A DNA stretch of 23,454 nucleotides from CAZZCS01 sp964652645. GTDB taxonomy: Bacteria; Cloacimonadota; Cloacimonadia; Cloacimonadales; Cloacimonadaceae. The first letter of the stretch is position 1. Every line of letters starts with the position of its first letter. The stretch is from NCBI GenBank assembly GCA_964652645.1, contig CAZZCS010000029.1, forward strand, positions 1-23,454. Reading direction: 5' to 3'. A program made the position numbers and the translations under genes. The notes below the pieces were generated by a model that was not told where the DNA came from, did no database searches, and saw only the letters and a list, made by a program, of their open reading frames with translations. Shown here one piece after another: positions 1 through 7,710 of the stretch.

Positions 1-724
1 AGAGTTCTTTTGCTGCACTGTAGCCTCCCTTATAGGCTGAAACAGGGGAGACTGATCGATCGAGCTTGATGCTCTCCAGGAGTTTATCTGGCTCAAAGTT
101 ATCTTGATATTGACAGGACAGATCGGGCTTTGTCTTGGACCAGATAAAGGGGATCAGGAGCTCTGGGAGGGTGGGGGGAGAAATGTATTGAGTCAGGAGC
201 CGGCAGATCTTGGGGCGGATACTGTAGGCAGCATATTCTTCTTTGGAAGATACGCTCCCCACGGGGATCACAACGTCACTTTCCACGGCAGTGAAGGGAA
301 TGCCAAGGTCAAATAGCTGCCCGGCTATCTGAAGTCTGAGCAGCCGTTGCCATCTCAGGTAGCCTATATCGGTGACAAACTCACTGCATCTCACCAGGTA
401 TGGTTTCAAGACTTCGGTGGGATCTCCCGTCAAAAGGCAGATGCCGAAACCCAGCTCCCTGGCCTTTTTAAACAGCTCTGATAAACCCTGGATCATAAAG
501 TAATAGTGTCTCAAGTTCGCTTCCGGGATGGCTTCATTGATGACGAAGGCGATCAACACCGGCAGAGACAGCTTATTGGCACGCTCGATGGCGTAGACCA
601 GGGCATGGTTTGATTCCAGGCGCTGGCTCTGTTGCATCCAGTAGAGGACATAATCGCCTCTTTGAGATGCAAACTCATTAAAGCTGTGGATGCGATCGGG
701 GTGGATATGCGGAGTCTCAATCAT
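1..724 (-). CDS. phr: Class II CPD photolyase, N-terminal part (runs off window)
   Basis: The frame opens at an ATG on the minus strand and stays open for 241 codons to the left edge, so the 3' half is missing. Class II photolyases use FADH- and blue light to split cyclobutane pyrimidine dimers. The visible part is the N-terminal alpha/beta domain and the entry to the FAD domain. It has the class II signatures YVLYWMQQSQR (about residues 25-35), NHALVYAIERAN, NLRHYYFMIQGL, a TDIGYLRWQR stretch and SSKEEYAAYSIRPKI (about 169-183), followed by a linker and YKGGYSAAKEL where the FAD domain begins. Family members are about 450 residues, so roughly half is here. The start overlaps the asnB stop by 8 nt and has no clear Shine-Dalgarno, which suggests translational coupling to asnB. 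The identification rests on remembered family motifs. Confidence 0.85.
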   Translation of the reverse strand, partial: MIETPHIHPDRIHSFNEFASQRGDYVLYWMQQSQRLESNHALVYAIERANKLSLPVLIAFVINEAIPEANLRHYYFMIQGLSELFKKARELGFGICLLTGDPTEVLKPYLVRCSEFVTDIGYLRWQRLLRLQIAGQLFDLGIPFTAVESDVVIPVGSVSSKEEYAAYSIRPKICRLLTQYISPPTLPELLIPFIWSKTKPDLSCQYQDNFEPDKLLESIKLDRSVSPVSAYKGGYSAAKEL

Positions 725-2693
725 ACTGATCATCCACGTGTACTCTAAACCATACTTCCAGAGCCAGGACGTTAAAGAGCATCTCTGCAGGCCCTTGCTT
801 GCCTTTTTTGTATTGGTGCCATTTATTCATGATCTGAGGCAGGTTATAAATACCCCTGGTTCGGAACTGGTTCGACGAAAAGATGCTTTCAATATATGGA
901 ACAAGCTCCGCTCTCATCCATCTGGAGTAAAACGGTGCCGAAAATATCGCTTTATCTGTTCTTTCGTAGATCTCAGCAGGAACCACTTCCTTCATCGAAA
1001 TTCGATGGATGTACTTCTGATATGGGTGCTTGATTTTGAAGCGGGATGGCAGGCTAAAAGCGAATTCTACCAGGCGATGATCCAGAAAAGGAACTCTACT
1101 TTCCACGCCATGAGCCATGGACATCCGGTCTTCATAGTGCAATAAAGTTTGCAGAGACGTGACCCGCGTCATATTATACAGAAAGTTTGAGAGCCTGGAT
1201 GTGGGTAGATCTTTGATGCAGGCCAGATTTGCTCCTGAATCCTGAGGCTTGGCGAGCTCCTGAAACAGGGGATCGAAGGGGTCGAACCTATAATGTGCAA
1301 ATTCCAACTGGTAGAGCTGCGATTCCTTTAGGATTGAGGTAAGCCCAATCTTGCCCAGAGCGCTAAACCTGGCGGGAAGGCTCTTGTGCTTCAGGAAAAG
1401 GGGGAGCTCTTTGATCAGTGTATTTAGCTCCAGCGATCGGATCTGGTCTGCAAAATAGCGGTAGTTTGCATGTTTGTACCCCGCTGTGAGCTCATCGCTA
1501 CCCTGGCCATCGAGGAGCACTTTGATCCCATGTTCTCTGGCTTTTTGCATCACTGCAGATTGTGAGATCAATCCTGCGCCCACCGGCAGGTCGTTGTAAT
1601 GAGTAGCCTCAGTGAGCCAGGATTCAGTATCTTCCACAGAAGGTGACACCAAGTGTGATGCGGCATTGGCAGATTTGGCTACAAGCGCAATCCACTTTCT
1701 CTCATCCAGGGAGGCATCGTCTGCATAATAAGAGGAAAAGGTTTGGAATTGCCTGTCTGTGAGGCTGGCAGCATGACACACAATAGAAGAAGAATCGAGC
1801 CCTCCACTGAGGCAACTGCCCACTTCGACGTCGGCGCGCATCTGCAATCCCACGGAATTGAAAAAGAGCTCTCTGTACATGCTTACGGCATCTTCAAATG
1901 AGCCTTGAAAAGTCTCAAACTGCAGCGGATCCAGGCTATAATATCGTTCTATAAGCAATTGATCCTTTCTGAGGATCAGATTGTGCCCTGGGGCAAGTGC
2001 TTTATAATTCTGCCAATAGGTCTCATCCTCATAAGCGAGCATGGCATTGATCTTCATGCTTCTATAGATCATGCCCAGATTCAATTCTTGATCGGCAGGA
2101 CAATAGCGCAGTTGCTTGAGCTCGGAGCCAAACCAGAAGTCATTATCCAGATGGGCATAGTAAAAAGGCTTGATCCCAAAGCGATCTCTGGAGCAAAAGA
2201 GGATCTGCAGGCTCTGATCCCAAATGGCAAAAGCCCACATCCCGACAAATCTCTGTACGCAAGCCTGCCCCCAGGCCTGATAAGCTGCCAGGATCACCTC
2301 TGTATCACTATGACCCCGGAACTGGTACCCCATGGCTCTCAGTTCATTAGCCAGCTCAAGATAGTTGTAGATCTCTCCATTGAAGACTATGTGAAGCTCG
2401 CCTCTGATATCAGACATGGGTTGATGTCCGGTCGAGCCTTGATCCAGGATGGAAAGTCTTCTAAATCCAAAGCCAAGATTGCCGGTAAAAGAGGAGGGGC
2501 AGGAGGGGTGGCACTGTTTGAGATCGGGGGAAGAATCAGCGCCATGACAGTGCTGATACTTCCCCGTAAAGGTGTTCAGGACGAGATAACCTTCGTCGTC
2601 CGGGCCTCTATGCCTGATAGAGGCGGTCATAGACATCAGAAGTTCTTGGTCAATATTGCCAGCAGATAAATAAATCCCGGCAAAACCACACAT
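717..2693 (-). CDS. asnB: Asparagine synthetase B, glutamine-hydrolysing
   Basis: Makes asparagine from aspartate, glutamine and ATP in the cytoplasm. The 658-residue protein has the two expected halves. The class II glutaminase starts MCGFAGIY, so Cys2 becomes the N-terminal nucleophile; RHRGPDD (28-33), FNGEIYNY (104-111), SDTEV (129-133) and SRDRFGIKP (168-176) follow. The ATP-pyrophosphatase half has the PP-loop CLSGGLDSSS (294-303), DGQGSDELTAGY, and HYEDRMSMAHGVESRVPFLD near the C terminus. Length fits the long AsnB/AsnO branch. An insertion at about residues 40-70 of the glutaminase domain is rich in Cys and His (H48, C49, H50, C61, H62, C65). The ATG begins on the base after the mmdB stop (TAA-ATG) with only a weak GGG upstream, so translation probably depends on ribosomes finishing mmdB. 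Some relatives amidate other acids in glycan or peptide pathways, so a non-asparagine product is possible. Confidence 0.93.
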   Translation of the reverse strand: MCGFAGIYLSAGNIDQELLMSMTASIRHRGPDDEGYLVLNTFTGKYQHCHGADSSPDLKQCHPSCPSSFTGNLGFGFRRLSILDQGSTGHQPMSDIRGELHIVFNGEIYNYLELANELRAMGYQFRGHSDTEVILAAYQAWGQACVQRFVGMWAFAIWDQSLQILFCSRDRFGIKPFYYAHLDNDFWFGSELKQLRYCPADQELNLGMIYRSMKINAMLAYEDETYWQNYKALAPGHNLILRKDQLLIERYYSLDPLQFETFQGSFEDAVSMYRELFFNSVGLQMRADVEVGSCLSGGLDSSSIVCHAASLTDRQFQTFSSYYADDASLDERKWIALVAKSANAASHLVSPSVEDTESWLTEATHYNDLPVGAGLISQSAVMQKAREHGIKVLLDGQGSDELTAGYKHANYRYFADQIRSLELNTLIKELPLFLKHKSLPARFSALGKIGLTSILKESQLYQLEFAHYRFDPFDPLFQELAKPQDSGANLACIKDLPTSRLSNFLYNMTRVTSLQTLLHYEDRMSMAHGVESRVPFLDHRLVEFAFSLPSRFKIKHPYQKYIHRISMKEVVPAEIYERTDKAIFSAPFYSRWMRAELVPYIESIFSSNQFRTRGIYNLPQIMNKWHQYKKGKQGPAEMLFNVLALEVWFRVHVDDQYD

Positions 2694-3821
2694 TTAGTTA
2701 CCCAAAATGCTCAAAAATACGCCTGCTGCCACAGCAGAGCCGATCACTCCTGCAACGTTTGGAGCCATGGCATGCATGATCAGATAGTTTGTCTTATCAT
2801 ACTGCTGGCCAACTGTTTGAGACACTCTGGCTGATACTGGTACGGCAGATACGCCGGCATTTCCAATGAGTGGATTGATTTTATCTTTGAGAAAGAGGTT
2901 CATAATCTTGGCAAAGATCACACCTGTAGCTGTTGCGATACTGAAGGCGAGCATTCCCAAGAGGAAGATCTTGATCGCATCCCAGGTAAGAAACACTGCT
3001 GCAGAAGTCCTGGCTCCCACAGTGACACCTATCAGAATCGTCACGATATCAATCAGGATAGTTCTGGCCGAAACTGCCAGACGCTCTGTGACTCCACTCT
3101 CCTTGAGCAGATTGCCCAAAAACAGCATTGCCAATAGCGTGACGCTGCCAGGGGCTATAAAAGCGGTGATGACGAATGCTACCAGCGGGAAGAAGATCTT
3201 CTCTTTTTTTGATACAATCCGGGGAGCTTTCATCTTGATCCGGCGTTCTTTGTCATTGGTGAGCAATCGCATGATTGGCGGCTGGATCACAGGTACCAGT
3301 GACATGTATGAGTAGGCGGCCAGAGCGATGGGGCCCACCAGATGAGGTGCGAGCTTGGAAGACAGATAGATGGAGGTAGGGCCATCCGCACCACCGATTA
3401 TTCCGATCGAGGCTGCTTCCAGAACGTTGAATCCCAAAAAGATTGAGCCCATAAAAGTAGCAAAGATGCCAAACTGGGCTGCCGCACCCAAAAGGATAAG
3501 CTTGGGGTTTGCGATCAGAGTCGAAAAATCCGTCATCGCCCCTATTCCCAGAAAGATCAAAGGGGGGTAGACGCCCTTGCTGACTCCGAAGTAAAGGTAG
3601 TTCAGTACCGAGCCTTCATCGTTTACACTCAACCCTTGCTCCACGACACCGGGGATATTGCCCAGGACGATCCCAAACCCGATCGGGACAAGCAGCAGGG
3701 GCTCATACTCCTTGGAAATACCCAGATAGATAAAGAACAAGCCGGCAGCGATCATTACTAAACTGCCGATATCGATATTTAGAAAGCCGGTCGTCTGCAG
3801 AAATTGTAATAACTCTTGCAT
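2694..3821 (-). CDS. mmdB: Na+-pumping decarboxylase, beta subunit (MmdB/OadB family)
   Basis: Integral membrane subunit that decarboxylates carboxybiotin and couples it to Na+ export. The chosen ATG gives 375 residues, the usual family length, and has GGAGG (3831-3835) nine bases upstream inside the end of mmdC. An upstream in-frame start at 3905 would overlap mmdC by 80 bp and add a charged, non-homologous tail, so I reject it. About nine hydrophobic segments are visible. The conserved GGADGPTS loop (143-150, with the functionally important Asp146), the LIGNAGVSAVPVSARV region (318-333) and HAMAPNVAGVIGSAVAAGV (350-368) match OadB/MmdB/GcdB proteins. It lies 4 nt after mmdC and abuts asnB. 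Sequence alone does not separate oxaloacetate from methylmalonyl-CoA pumps; the neighbouring mmdA decides it. Confidence 0.93.
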   Translation of the reverse strand: MQELLQFLQTTGFLNIDIGSLVMIAAGLFFIYLGISKEYEPLLLVPIGFGIVLGNIPGVVEQGLSVNDEGSVLNYLYFGVSKGVYPPLIFLGIGAMTDFSTLIANPKLILLGAAAQFGIFATFMGSIFLGFNVLEAASIGIIGGADGPTSIYLSSKLAPHLVGPIALAAYSYMSLVPVIQPPIMRLLTNDKERRIKMKAPRIVSKKEKIFFPLVAFVITAFIAPGSVTLLAMLFLGNLLKESGVTERLAVSARTILIDIVTILIGVTVGARTSAAVFLTWDAIKIFLLGMLAFSIATATGVIFAKIMNLFLKDKINPLIGNAGVSAVPVSARVSQTVGQQYDKTNYLIMHAMAPNVAGVIGSAVAAGVFLSILGN

Positions 3822-3825
3822 ACCC

Positions 3826-4545
3826 CTAGGCCTCCAGCTCGAGCAGAGGATCTCCCTCTTGTACCATGTCGCCCTTGCGAACGTGTACTTTGCTGATGAT
3901 TCCACTTCCGATGCTATGGATTTCAGATTCCATCTTCATGGCTTCGAGGATCAAAACTACGCTACTCTCGGTAACGCTATCGCCGGGTTTTACCAACACA
4001 TCGATAATCGAGCCAGGGATCGGAGCCCGGAGGACATTGTCGCGAACTGCGGGTTCCACAGAAGCGGGAGCAGGTGCTGCATGCCTTTTCTGGGGTTTGG
4101 CTGCAGGTTTATTCTTGAGCTCTTCGTTTTCGATTACCATCAGAACATCGCCTTCCTGTACGGGAGAACGCTCTTTGATGATGATCCTGATGATCTTACC
4201 ATCGACTGGAGCAGCAATCTCAGATTCCATCTTCATCGCTTCCAAAACGAGAAGAGTCTGGCCCTTCTTTACCGTGTCGCCTTCTTTCACGTTTATACTG
4301 GAAATCACACCAGGAATAGGGGCTTTGACATCCCCGGTTCCGGTCTCGATATCACTGGAAAAGCTGGGAGCAATCGGCACGGCCATATCTTGGGAAGCCA
4401 GCTTGGGGGCAGTATTGGGCTGATCCTGCTCGATCTGAATGTAATACTCTGTGCCATTTACGCTTATCTTGGCGTGAGTACCGCTGTATTCCAGCACTCG
4501 GGCAGCGTATTTCTCACCGTTGATGACCAATTTATATGTTTTCAT
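3826..4545 (-). CDS. mmdC: Biotin carrier subunit with two tandem biotinyl domains
   Basis: Carries CO2 as carboxybiotin from the carboxyltransferase (MmdA) to the membrane decarboxylase (MmdB). The 239-residue protein starts with a small region of about 45 residues resembling the N terminus of other carriers (MKTYKLVINGEKY), then a linker, a first biotinyl domain (about 73-139) with EAMKM at 102-106 (biotin-accepting Lys105), an Ala/Pro/Lys linker (145-168), and a second domain (about 172-238) with EAMKM at 201-205 (Lys204). Both have the PIPG start, the EGD or PGD turn and the EAMKMESEI hairpin, so both look biotinylatable. Single-domain homologues are typically about 120-170 residues. A strong Shine-Dalgarno AAAGGAG sits eight bases before the ATG. 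The duplication is the odd feature; biotin ligase is not in this window. Confidence 0.93.
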   Translation of the reverse strand: MKTYKLVINGEKYAARVLEYSGTHAKISVNGTEYYIQIEQDQPNTAPKLASQDMAVPIAPSFSSDIETGTGDVKAPIPGVISSINVKEGDTVKKGQTLLVLEAMKMESEIAAPVDGKIIRIIIKERSPVQEGDVLMVIENEELKNKPAAKPQKRHAAPAPASVEPAVRDNVLRAPIPGSIIDVLVKPGDSVTESSVVLILEAMKMESEIHSIGSGIISKVHVRKGDMVQEGDPLLELEA

Positions 4546-4557
4546 GTATATACTCCT

Positions 4558-5403
4558 TTAGCGCTTGAAAGATCTATTTGGCATTTCTGTAACGTTGGAA
4601 GCACGCCACAGATTGAGTGGAGTGCGCTTGAAGGTAAGTAGTAGCCTTCTTCTTTCTTCAATGGATTGAACGTGGATATGGAGGGCAGAGATCGCTGCCA
4701 CGATTACGCCCTGGCTCAAACCGTCTGGAGCCTTCTTGACTTTACCAGATTTACTGATCGTGATCATATTAGGCTCGGTTTTCGGGCGTTTATTGAGGTG
4801 AACCAACTGGCTGATGATCAGGCTTGAGAGAGCCAGGGACGAAAAGACAACCAGCATCCCCACAAAAGTAATGCTGCTACCATAGAGAATCCTGTGTTCG
4901 TCGAAATCATTCTTGATGGCTATGATCTCCTCCGGACTCTTACCCACGACCTGCAGAGAAGCATGATCTGAGCTCCGATCCAGAGGGTTTAGCCCCACTA
5001 GTTCTTTAAACTTCTTGACCGGGATATTCAGTTTGGTGGCAGTTTCTGTGACGGTATTGAGTTCGTTGATTCCATAGATGGAAGATTGCAATGCCAGCAG
5101 CGCTTGATAGGGCGAAATGCCAAGCTGCCGGAGGGTTTTACCGTCTAGCTGAGTGTTTTCCACCTCGAGTTTCAAGTATCTCTTCCAGCTGTCTACATCT
5201 TCAATTTCCAGCTTGGCCGCCACTTCCTGGAGTTGGTCTGAATCCTTGAAGCCATATTCACTGGCGATATCCCGCTCCCGAACCAGGGCCAGACTGTCTG
5301 GAATCACCTGTTCCTGCCCAAGGGTCATGGCCTCCGTGAGGGCTTGAGCCCCCAGCAGGGAGAATATAATGGCCAGCCATATCGTAATACTAAATATCTT
5401 CAT
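4558..5403 (-). CDS. mmdD: OadG-family small membrane subunit with a duplicated N-terminal domain
   Basis: OadG/MmdD proteins anchor and assemble the carboxyltransferase and carrier on the membrane beta subunit. The OadG-like part here is a single transmembrane helix at about 176-200 (ITFVGMLVVFSSLALSSLII) followed by a basic cytoplasmic tail with ISALHIHVQ and RRRLLLTFKRTPLNLW. Most family members are about 80-130 residues; this one has 281. Ahead of the helix is a signal-peptide-like segment (1-25) and about 150 hydrophilic residues expected outside the cytoplasmic membrane. These contain two roughly 50-residue repeats (about 59-106 and 118-165), each with xAxKLxI, a basic stretch, then a Gly-(Ile/Lys)-Ser-Pro turn. 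The start has SD AAGGA overlapping the mmdA stop. The gap to mmdA is 9 nt and to mmdC 12 nt. The OadG assignment depends on the helix, tail and context, not on strong motifs. Confidence 0.8.
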   Translation of the reverse strand: MKIFSITIWLAIIFSLLGAQALTEAMTLGQEQVIPDSLALVRERDIASEYGFKDSDQLQEVAAKLEIEDVDSWKRYLKLEVENTQLDGKTLRQLGISPYQALLALQSSIYGINELNTVTETATKLNIPVKKFKELVGLNPLDRSSDHASLQVVGKSPEEIIAIKNDFDEHRILYGSSITFVGMLVVFSSLALSSLIISQLVHLNKRPKTEPNMITISKSGKVKKAPDGLSQGVIVAAISALHIHVQSIEERRRLLLTFKRTPLNLWRASNVTEMPNRSFKR

Positions 5404-5412
5404 ACCAGTCCT

Positions 5413-6963
5413 TTAAAGCGGCATATTGCCGTGTTTGCGGGGTGGGATATTATCTTTTTTGGTGGAAAGCATTTCCAGAGCACGGATCAGGCGGAAACGT
5501 GTCCGAGCCGGTTCGACAATATCATCAATGTAGCCCTTTTCAGCTGCATTCATAGGATTGGCAAACTTGTCTCTATATTCATTTTCCCGATCCTGGAGCA
5601 CTTGTCTGGGGTTCTCGGAGTCCTGAGCTTCCTTACGGAAGATGACTTCCACCGCTCCCTTGGGACCCATAACCGCGATTTCTGCTGTGGGCCAGGCATA
5701 GACAAGGTCTGCCCGCATGTGCCGGCTGTTCATTACACAGTAGGCTCCACCATAGGCTTTTCTGATGATCACTGTAATCTTGGGAACAGTGGCTTCGGCA
5801 AAGGCGTAGAGCAGCTTTGCTCCGTTTCGGATGATGCCGTTGTGCTCCTGATTGGTGCCCGGCAGGAAGCCGGGAACGTCTTCCAAAACGATGAGTGGAA
5901 TATTGAAGGCGTCGCAGAAGCGGACAAAGCGGGCGGCTTTGATCGAAGCATCAATATCGATTACTCCAGCCAGGACTTTGGGCTGATTGGCAACGATTCC
6001 CACGGGGTGTCCGTTCATCCTGCCAAAGCCCACAATTATGTTTTGGGCAAAGTTTCTGGCGACCTGTAAGAATTCACCCTCATCGACCAGGCAATAGATT
6101 ACATCCAGCATATCATAGGGTTTATTGGGATTCTCGGGGATGATGCTGTTCAATTCATCGCAGTTTCTATCGATGGGATCAGAGGTTGGCTCATAAGGAG
6201 GCTCATCCATATTGTTGGAAGGGATATAGCTCAGGATCTTTTTGATGAGCAAGATGGCTTCTTCTTCGTTTGAAGTCATAAAGTGTGAGACACCGCTCTT
6301 GCTGGAATGGATCTCCGCGCCACCAAGGTTTTCGGTGGTAACAGTCTCGTTCAGCACGGTTTTTACTACTTTGGGGCCAGTCACAAACATGTAGCTATTC
6401 ACCTTGTCCATGATCACAAAGTCCGTGATCGCAGGGGAATAGACAGCACCTCCGGCACAAGGCCCCAGGATTGCAGAAATCTGCGGAATGACGCCAGAGG
6501 CCATTACATTGCGCCAGAAGATCTCGGCATAACCTGCCAGGGCATCCACGCCTTCCTGGATCCGGGCGCCTCCCGAATCGTTCAACCCGATCAGGGGACA
6601 GCCGTTTTTAATCGCCATATCCATGATCTTGCAGATCTTCTCGGCGTAAGTCCTGGAAAGTGAGCCGCCAAACACGGTGAAATCCTGGGCAAAGATATAT
6701 ACGACTCTTTCGTTGATTGTGGCACAGCCAGTTACGACTCCATCACCTGGATGCTTGGTCTTTTCCATCCCAAAATTTGTACATTGGTGGGTGACAAAGA
6801 GATCAAACTCTTCAAAACTATCAGGATCCACCAGTAGTTCGATCCTCTCTCTGGCAGTAAGCTTCCCCTTGGCATGTTGCTCTGCTATGCGTTTCTCTCC
6901 GCCACCCATGAGGGCAGCGTCACGCATTTCCCGGAGCTTCACTATCGATTTTGGAACTTCCAT
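5413..6963 (-). CDS. mmdA: Methylmalonyl-CoA decarboxylase alpha subunit / acyl-CoA carboxyltransferase
   Basis: Transfers the carboxyl group between methylmalonyl-CoA (or a related acyl-CoA) and carrier biotin. It is 516 residues, the family length, with the two crotonase-like halves. The oxyanion-hole motifs are SGGARIQEG (130-138) with GPCAGGAVYSPA (167-178) in the N half, and PGFLPGTNQEHNGIIRNGA (364-382) with KAYGGAYCVM (402-411) in the C half. The C terminus reads IPPRKHGNMPL, as in MmdA and PccB. SD AAGGAT lies five bases before the ATG. The gene order A-D-C-B matches the Veillonella methylmalonyl-CoA decarboxylase operon without the epsilon subunit gene. Alternatives are a propionyl-CoA carboxylase beta chain or a glutaconyl-CoA type enzyme; the adjoining Na+ pump subunits argue for a pump, and no biotin carboxylase gene is present here. 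It may work in propionate formation or, reversed, in propionate oxidation. Confidence 0.93.
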   Translation of the reverse strand: MEVPKSIVKLREMRDAALMGGGEKRIAEQHAKGKLTARERIELLVDPDSFEEFDLFVTHQCTNFGMEKTKHPGDGVVTGCATINERVVYIFAQDFTVFGGSLSRTYAEKICKIMDMAIKNGCPLIGLNDSGGARIQEGVDALAGYAEIFWRNVMASGVIPQISAILGPCAGGAVYSPAITDFVIMDKVNSYMFVTGPKVVKTVLNETVTTENLGGAEIHSSKSGVSHFMTSNEEEAILLIKKILSYIPSNNMDEPPYEPTSDPIDRNCDELNSIIPENPNKPYDMLDVIYCLVDEGEFLQVARNFAQNIIVGFGRMNGHPVGIVANQPKVLAGVIDIDASIKAARFVRFCDAFNIPLIVLEDVPGFLPGTNQEHNGIIRNGAKLLYAFAEATVPKITVIIRKAYGGAYCVMNSRHMRADLVYAWPTAEIAVMGPKGAVEVIFRKEAQDSENPRQVLQDRENEYRDKFANPMNAAEKGYIDDIVEPARTRFRLIRALEMLSTKKDNIPPRKHGNMPL

Positions 6964-6984
6964 TTTCTATCCTTATTGCTTATT

Positions 6985-7011
6985 TTTATAAACTATTTAC
7001 AGCGCTTTCAA
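6985..7011 (-). promoter_or_regulatory. Candidate promoter for mmdA
   Basis: On the minus strand TTGAAA (7011-7006) is followed after 15 bp by TATAAA (6990-6985), or after 17 bp by TAAAAA. It lies over the 3' end of the glycosyltransferase gene and would start transcription about 15 nt before the mmdA ATG, just ahead of the SD AAGGAT. It would let the pump operon be expressed separately from the two glycan genes upstream. Spacing is short for a sigma-70 promoter. Confidence 0.35.
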
Positions 7012-7710
7012 CATTCTCAGCAAGACCAGTCTCCAGACCATCCATGCTGCTTCATAAGCGATTTTACGGGACATCTTGGAGCACCCGTTTATCCTCTCTG
7101 TAAAGACGATCGGGATCTCCAGGATTTTGAAACCTTTGACCCAGGCCCGGTAATTCATCTCGACCTGGAAAGCGTAGCCATCGGAGAGGATATTGTCCAG
7201 ATTTATGGATTCCAACACCTTCCGCTTAAAGCACTTAAAGCCACCAGTGGGGTCCTTGATCGGCATTCTGGTGATGGTGCGCACGTACTTGGAGGCAAAA
7301 TAGCTCATCAACAGACGTTCTATGGGCCAATTGATGATGTTTATCCCGTTGCAATAACGGGAACCGATCACCATATCCACGTCCCTGACAGCATCAAGAA
7401 GCCGGTGGACGTCTTTGGGATTATGGCTGAAATCTGCATCCATTTCCAGGATATAGTCAAAGCCCTCTTTCAGGGCATATTTGAACCCAGCCACATAGGC
7501 AGAACCGAGTCCCAGCTTTGCTTTGCGCTCCAACAGATGGATCCGGGGTTCATCCTGCATCCGGGCCTTCACGGCCTGGGCAGTGCCATCTGGTGAATTA
7601 TCGTCAATAATCATCAGTTCGATTATCTCAGATTGCTTCAAAACAGCTGTGATCAGGTTGTCGATATTCTCGATTTCATTGTATGTGGGTGTGATTACAA
7701 GAGCTTTCAT
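6997..7710 (-). CDS. Polyprenol-phosphate mannose synthase-like GT2 glycosyltransferase
   Basis: A 237-residue soluble GT-A family 2 enzyme resembling dolichol-phosphate mannose synthase (Dpm1) and bacterial Ppm1. It would move mannose or a related sugar from a nucleotide donor to a polyprenyl phosphate at the cytoplasmic face. Seen are the N-terminal PTYNE (8-12), IDDNSPDGT (35-43), the DADFSHNP metal/donor motif (91-98), DPTGGFKCF (153-161), SDGYAFQVEM (176-185) and a SKMS motif (211-214). It lacks the C-terminal membrane domain found in some bacterial Dpm proteins. The start overlaps the preceding acyltransferase stop in an ATGA, so the two are co-translated. Together they suggest glycan or lipid-sugar building. 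The sugar specificity cannot be read from sequence. Confidence 0.85.
   Translation of the reverse strand: MKALVITPTYNEIENIDNLITAVLKQSEIIELMIIDDNSPDGTAQAVKARMQDEPRIHLLERKAKLGLGSAYVAGFKYALKEGFDYILEMDADFSHNPKDVHRLLDAVRDVDMVIGSRYCNGINIINWPIERLLMSYFASKYVRTITRMPIKDPTGGFKCFKRKVLESINLDNILSDGYAFQVEMNYRAWVKGFKILEIPIVFTERINGCSKMSRKIAYEAAWMVWRLVLLRMLKAL

Noticed and set aside
1905..2669. A 254-codon open frame on the plus strand inside asnB
   Set aside because: It lies wholly opposite a clear asnB frame, has no family motifs, and its composition mirrors the antisense of asnB.
3859..4641. A 260-codon plus-strand frame opposite the carrier gene
   Set aside because: Shadow of the tandem biotinyl domains; the repeat in the real gene produces a repeat in the shadow.
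5413..6963. mmdA as part of an ATP-dependent propionyl-CoA carboxylase
   Set aside because: No biotin carboxylase gene is in the operon and three Na+-pump subunit genes follow directly.
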